Notes under the pieces: model-generated
What the model saw: the letters and a program-made list of their open reading frames with translations, nothing else
Told to the model about the DNA's origin: nothing
Database searches by the model: none
Program-made: the position numbers and the translations under genes
Origin: Saprospiraceae bacterium
GTDB lineage: Bacteria > Bacteroidota > Bacteroidia > Chitinophagales > Saprospiraceae
Length of the DNA: 64,000 nt
Direction of reading: 5' to 3'
NCBI GenBank assembly: GCA_016714765.1
Contig: JADKCF010000001.1
Span: 154,032 to 218,031, forward strand
Part shown: one piece after another, positions 60,999 to 64,000 of the stretch
Position numbering within the stretch: the stretch's first letter is position 1
Layout: each line of letters begins with the position of its first letter

Positions 60999-63900
60999 AT
61001 GTTAAATCGTATTATTGAGTTTTCAATAAACAACAAGCTCATTATAGGCTTAATGACCATTGCATTGATTGCAATAGGCGCATACGAAGCCACAAAATTA
61101 CCCATCGACGCCGTACCCGATATCACCAATAATCAGGTACTTGTCATCACTCAGGCTCCTTCATTTGGGGCGACCGATATCGAACGATTGGTCACCTTCC
61201 CTATAGAACAGGCCAACAGTAATATCTCAGGACTCAAAGAAATCCGAAGCTTTTCGAGATTTGGCTTGTCTTTGGTTACCATGGTCTTTGATGATAAGAT
61301 TGATGTTTATTGGGCAAGACAACAGGTAGCTGAAAGATTGCAAAAAGTACAAACAGAAATCCCACCAGGTATCGGTACACCAGAGTTGGGGCCTGTTGCC
61401 ACAGGTTTGGGAGAGATCTATCAATATGTAGTCAAACCCAAAAAAGGATTTGAATCCAAATATGATGCTACTTCACTCAGGACCATCCAGGATTGGGTAG
61501 TACGTCGACAGTTAATGGGCGTCAAAGGTATCGCTGAGGTTTCATCCTTTGGCGGTAAGCTCAAACAATACCAAGTCGTTGTCGATCCCAATAAGCTCAA
61601 TGCACATAGGGTCACCATCTATGATGTATTCGATGCCCTTGAAGCTAACAATCAGAATACAGGTGGCGGATATATTGAAAAAAATGCTACAGCACTGTAT
61701 ATTCGCACAGAAGGATTGATTGGTTCAAAAGATGATATTGGCAAAATAACGGTCAAATCTGTATCTGGTACACCATTACTTATAAGAGATATAGGAGAAG
61801 TGGCCGAAGGGAATGCTACCAGATATGGAGCTGTGACCTACAATGATCAGGGTGAAGTAGCCGGAGGAGTCGTGATGATGCTTAAAGGTGCGAATAGTAG
61901 TCTAGTTATCAAAGATGTGAAAGACCGCATAGATCAGATCAGGAAAACGTTACCAGAAGGTGTAGAAATTGAACCATTTCTCGATCGTACCAAAATGGTC
62001 AACAATGCCATCAGTACAGTGGAAACCAACCTGATGGAAGGTGTCTGTTCGTGATTTTTGTATTGGTTATATTCTTGGGCAATCTGAGAGCAGGACTATT
62101 GGTGGCTTCAGTCATTCCATTGGCTATGTTGTTTGCCATTATCATGATGAATCTATTTGGAGTGAGCGGCAATCTGATGAGCCTTGGAGCTTTGGATTTT
62201 GGGTTGATTGTAGATGGTGCTGTCATCATAGTCGAAGCAGTAATGCATCAATTGGGACATAGCAAACATTATCAGGGCATACAGCGACTGACATCTCATC
62301 AGATGGATACAGAAGTAAAGTATTCTGCAGGTAAGATGATGAATAGTGCGGTATTCGGACAAGTGATTATTTTGATCGTTTATCTGCCTATTTTTACATT
62401 GGAAGGCATCGAAGGAAAGATGTTTATGCCGATGGCCCAAACAGTGGCTTTTGCACTTTTGGGTGCTTTTATTCTATCATTGACCTACATTCCGATGATG
62501 AGCACCTTGGTTATTGAGTAAAATTGAAACATAGAACTCAACTGGTCGGATGGGGTGATGGTCAATTACTGGAAATAATTTTTCAAAGTTTTCTTGAAAA
62601 GGTTTTGTCAAAACCGAGCTTACCATAACAGGAGTAGTTGTATTGTTTTTGATCCTGTTTTATGGGTCATGTCCCAATTGGGTGGTGAGTTTATTCCTGC
62701 TCTTAGAAGAAGGAGATTTTGCTGTAGATACAAGAGTTCCTACGGTGGTAATCTAGTACGACTGTAGGAATTTAAAAGCTGCCCATATCCTACTCACACG
62801 ATTTCCGAAGTAGAAAAAGTGGTGACTAAAATCGGAAGCGGCGAAGTACCTACGGATCCGATGCCCATGGAAGCCAGTGATATGATGGTGATCATGAAGC
62901 CCAAGAAAGAGTGGAAAAATGCTAAAACATTTGACGAAATGGCTGAAAAAATGGGCAAGGAACTGGAAGATGTGCCCGGCATCACGGCAGGATTTCAGTA
63001 TCCTGTACAGATGAGATTCAATGAATTAATGACCGGAGCGCGTCAGGATGTAGTATGCAAGATTTTTGGAGAAGATCTGGATACATTGGCCCACTATGCT
63101 CGTCATATCGGAGAACTCGTCAACACCGTGGAGGGAGCACAGAATCTGTATGTTGAAGCAGTGACTGGAGTACCGCAGGTCATCATTTCCTATGACAGAA
63201 ATGCATTGGCCCAATACAATATAAGTATAGCAGAAGTCAATAAAGCGGTCAATATGGCGTTTGCAGGGCAAAGTACAGGTATGGTATTCGAAGGTGAAAA
63301 GCGTTTTGACCTGGTCGTCGGGTTAAATCTGAATCTCGACAAGCCTGGAAGATGTCAAAAACTGCTTATACCCTAGCGGAAATAGGCAGCAGGTGCCGAT
63401 ATCCAAACTCGCAGATAATCGCCGTCAAAGACGGACCCGATGAGATACAAAGGAAGATGCCAAGCCTAGGATGGTGGTCGACCTCAATGTCGAAGCGGGG
63501 ATGTTACAAATTATAGTGACCGGGTGCGGGTGAAGGTCAATGGCAAATCAAATTTCCGGCAGGATACTACATCACCTACGGCGGTGCTTTTGAAAATCTC
63601 AATCAGGCCAAAAACAGGCTCATGGTCGCTGTACCGGTATCCTTGATTTTGATATTTATACTTTTGTTTTTTGCCTTCAATTCCGTACGACAAGGTCTTT
63701 TGATATATTCCGCCATACCGCTTTCTGCCATTGGTGGTATCTTTTTCCTCGCTTTCAGAGGGATGCCATTCAGTATCAGCGCCGGAGTGGGTTTTATTGC
63801 TTTGTTTGGTGTTGCAGTGCTCAACGGTATTGTACTCATCGCTGAGTTCAACAGGCTCAGGGCTGAAGGCTGGAAAGACCTGCGAAAGATAGTCATCATG

Positions 63901-64000
63901 GGCACAAAGGTGCGTTTGAGACCGGTATTGATGACAGCGTTTGTAGCATCACTGGGATTTTTACCTATGGCGATCAGTAACGGAGCTGGTGCAGAAGTAC
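60999..64000 (+). pseudogene. czcA: CusA/CzcA-family heavy-metal RND efflux pump (multiple frameshifts; 3' end outside window)
   Basis: Inner-membrane proton-driven metal exporter. The first frame (60999-62054) has the N-terminal TM and porter sequence KLPIDAVPDITNNQVLVIT and FPIEQANSNISGL. A base is missing near 62043. The next frame has the TM4 motif DFGLIVDGAVIIVEA, which is of the CzcA (divalent cation) rather than CusA (copper/silver) type, and runs to 62521. Sequence from 62515 to about 62830 and 63345 to about 63560 needs several indels to read through; 62819-63376 and 63580-64000 are clean (GGEFIPAL, MPMEASDMMVIMKPK, YITYGGAFENLNQAK, VLNGIVLIAEFNRLR). The frame is open at the window end. 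Either poor sequence or a truly decaying gene. Confidence 0.85.

Overview
The window is an AT-rich bacterial chromosome segment from a member of the Bacteroidota. A Saprospiria- or Chitinophagia-like lineage fits, but that rank is a guess. Evidence for the phylum: several exported proteins end in type IX secretion (T9SS) sorting domains (1-728, 35119-37693, 38311-42144, 42794-45505); there are SprB-type repeat proteins, a DUF5689 lipoprotein beside a CarboxypepD_reg TonB-dependent receptor, and a CusA/CzcA pump preceded by a small Bacteroidota-type exported protein; and many genes carry a TAnnTTTG -7 box about 20-35 bases before their start codon, the promoter signature of the Bacteroidota primary sigma factor.

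Layout. 1-8 kb: end of a T9SS cargo protein, a lipase-like alpha/beta hydrolase, a small membrane protein plus an AlkD-like DNA glycosylase, a der-rfbC-rfbD operon on the minus strand, an AI-2E family exporter and a repeat lipoprotein. 8-17 kb: small exported protein, a propeller/SprB/OmpA fusion, and a divergent block of exported endonuclease-like phosphoesterase, TonB receptor and DUF5689 lipoprotein that looks like a nutrient-acquisition module. 17-21.6 kb: adenine deaminase, SlyD, then an iscX-kdsC-ubiA-maf operon. 21.8-35 kb: the translation/transcription core, tRNA-Thr, tRNA-Tyr, tRNA-Gly, tuf, tRNA-Trp, secE, nusG, rplK, rplA, rplJ, rplL, rpoB, rpoC. 35-45.5 kb: large secreted repeat proteins (BNR, 13-unit SprB, gliding-motility C-terminal domain) with riboflavin synthase. 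45.7-56 kb: tex, proC, an Lrp-type regulator, TraB/GumN protein, subtilase, and a lepB operon. 56-60 kb: two beta-carbonic anhydrases, an intact SulP transporter, and a decayed SulP stub. 60.3-64 kb: a small exported protein and a CzcA-like heavy-metal pump running off the window.

A caution for every reader: at least eight genes, including the essential rpoB (twice), contain one- or two-base indels, mostly in short homopolymers, and the final czcA gene has many. Since rpoB cannot be dead, most of these are probably sequencing or assembly errors, so frameshifted genes here are annotated at their reconstructed full extent. The SulP stub at 57.0-57.2 kb is different: nearly all of the gene body is gone, so it is a true remnant.

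I see no CRISPR array, prophage, insertion sequence or rRNA operon. The most interesting non-housekeeping items are the phosphoesterase/TonB receptor/DUF5689 module, the SulP-carbonic anhydrase duplication with one half eroded, the propeller-SprB-OmpA fusion, and a lipoprotein built from four FP...DG half-repeats.
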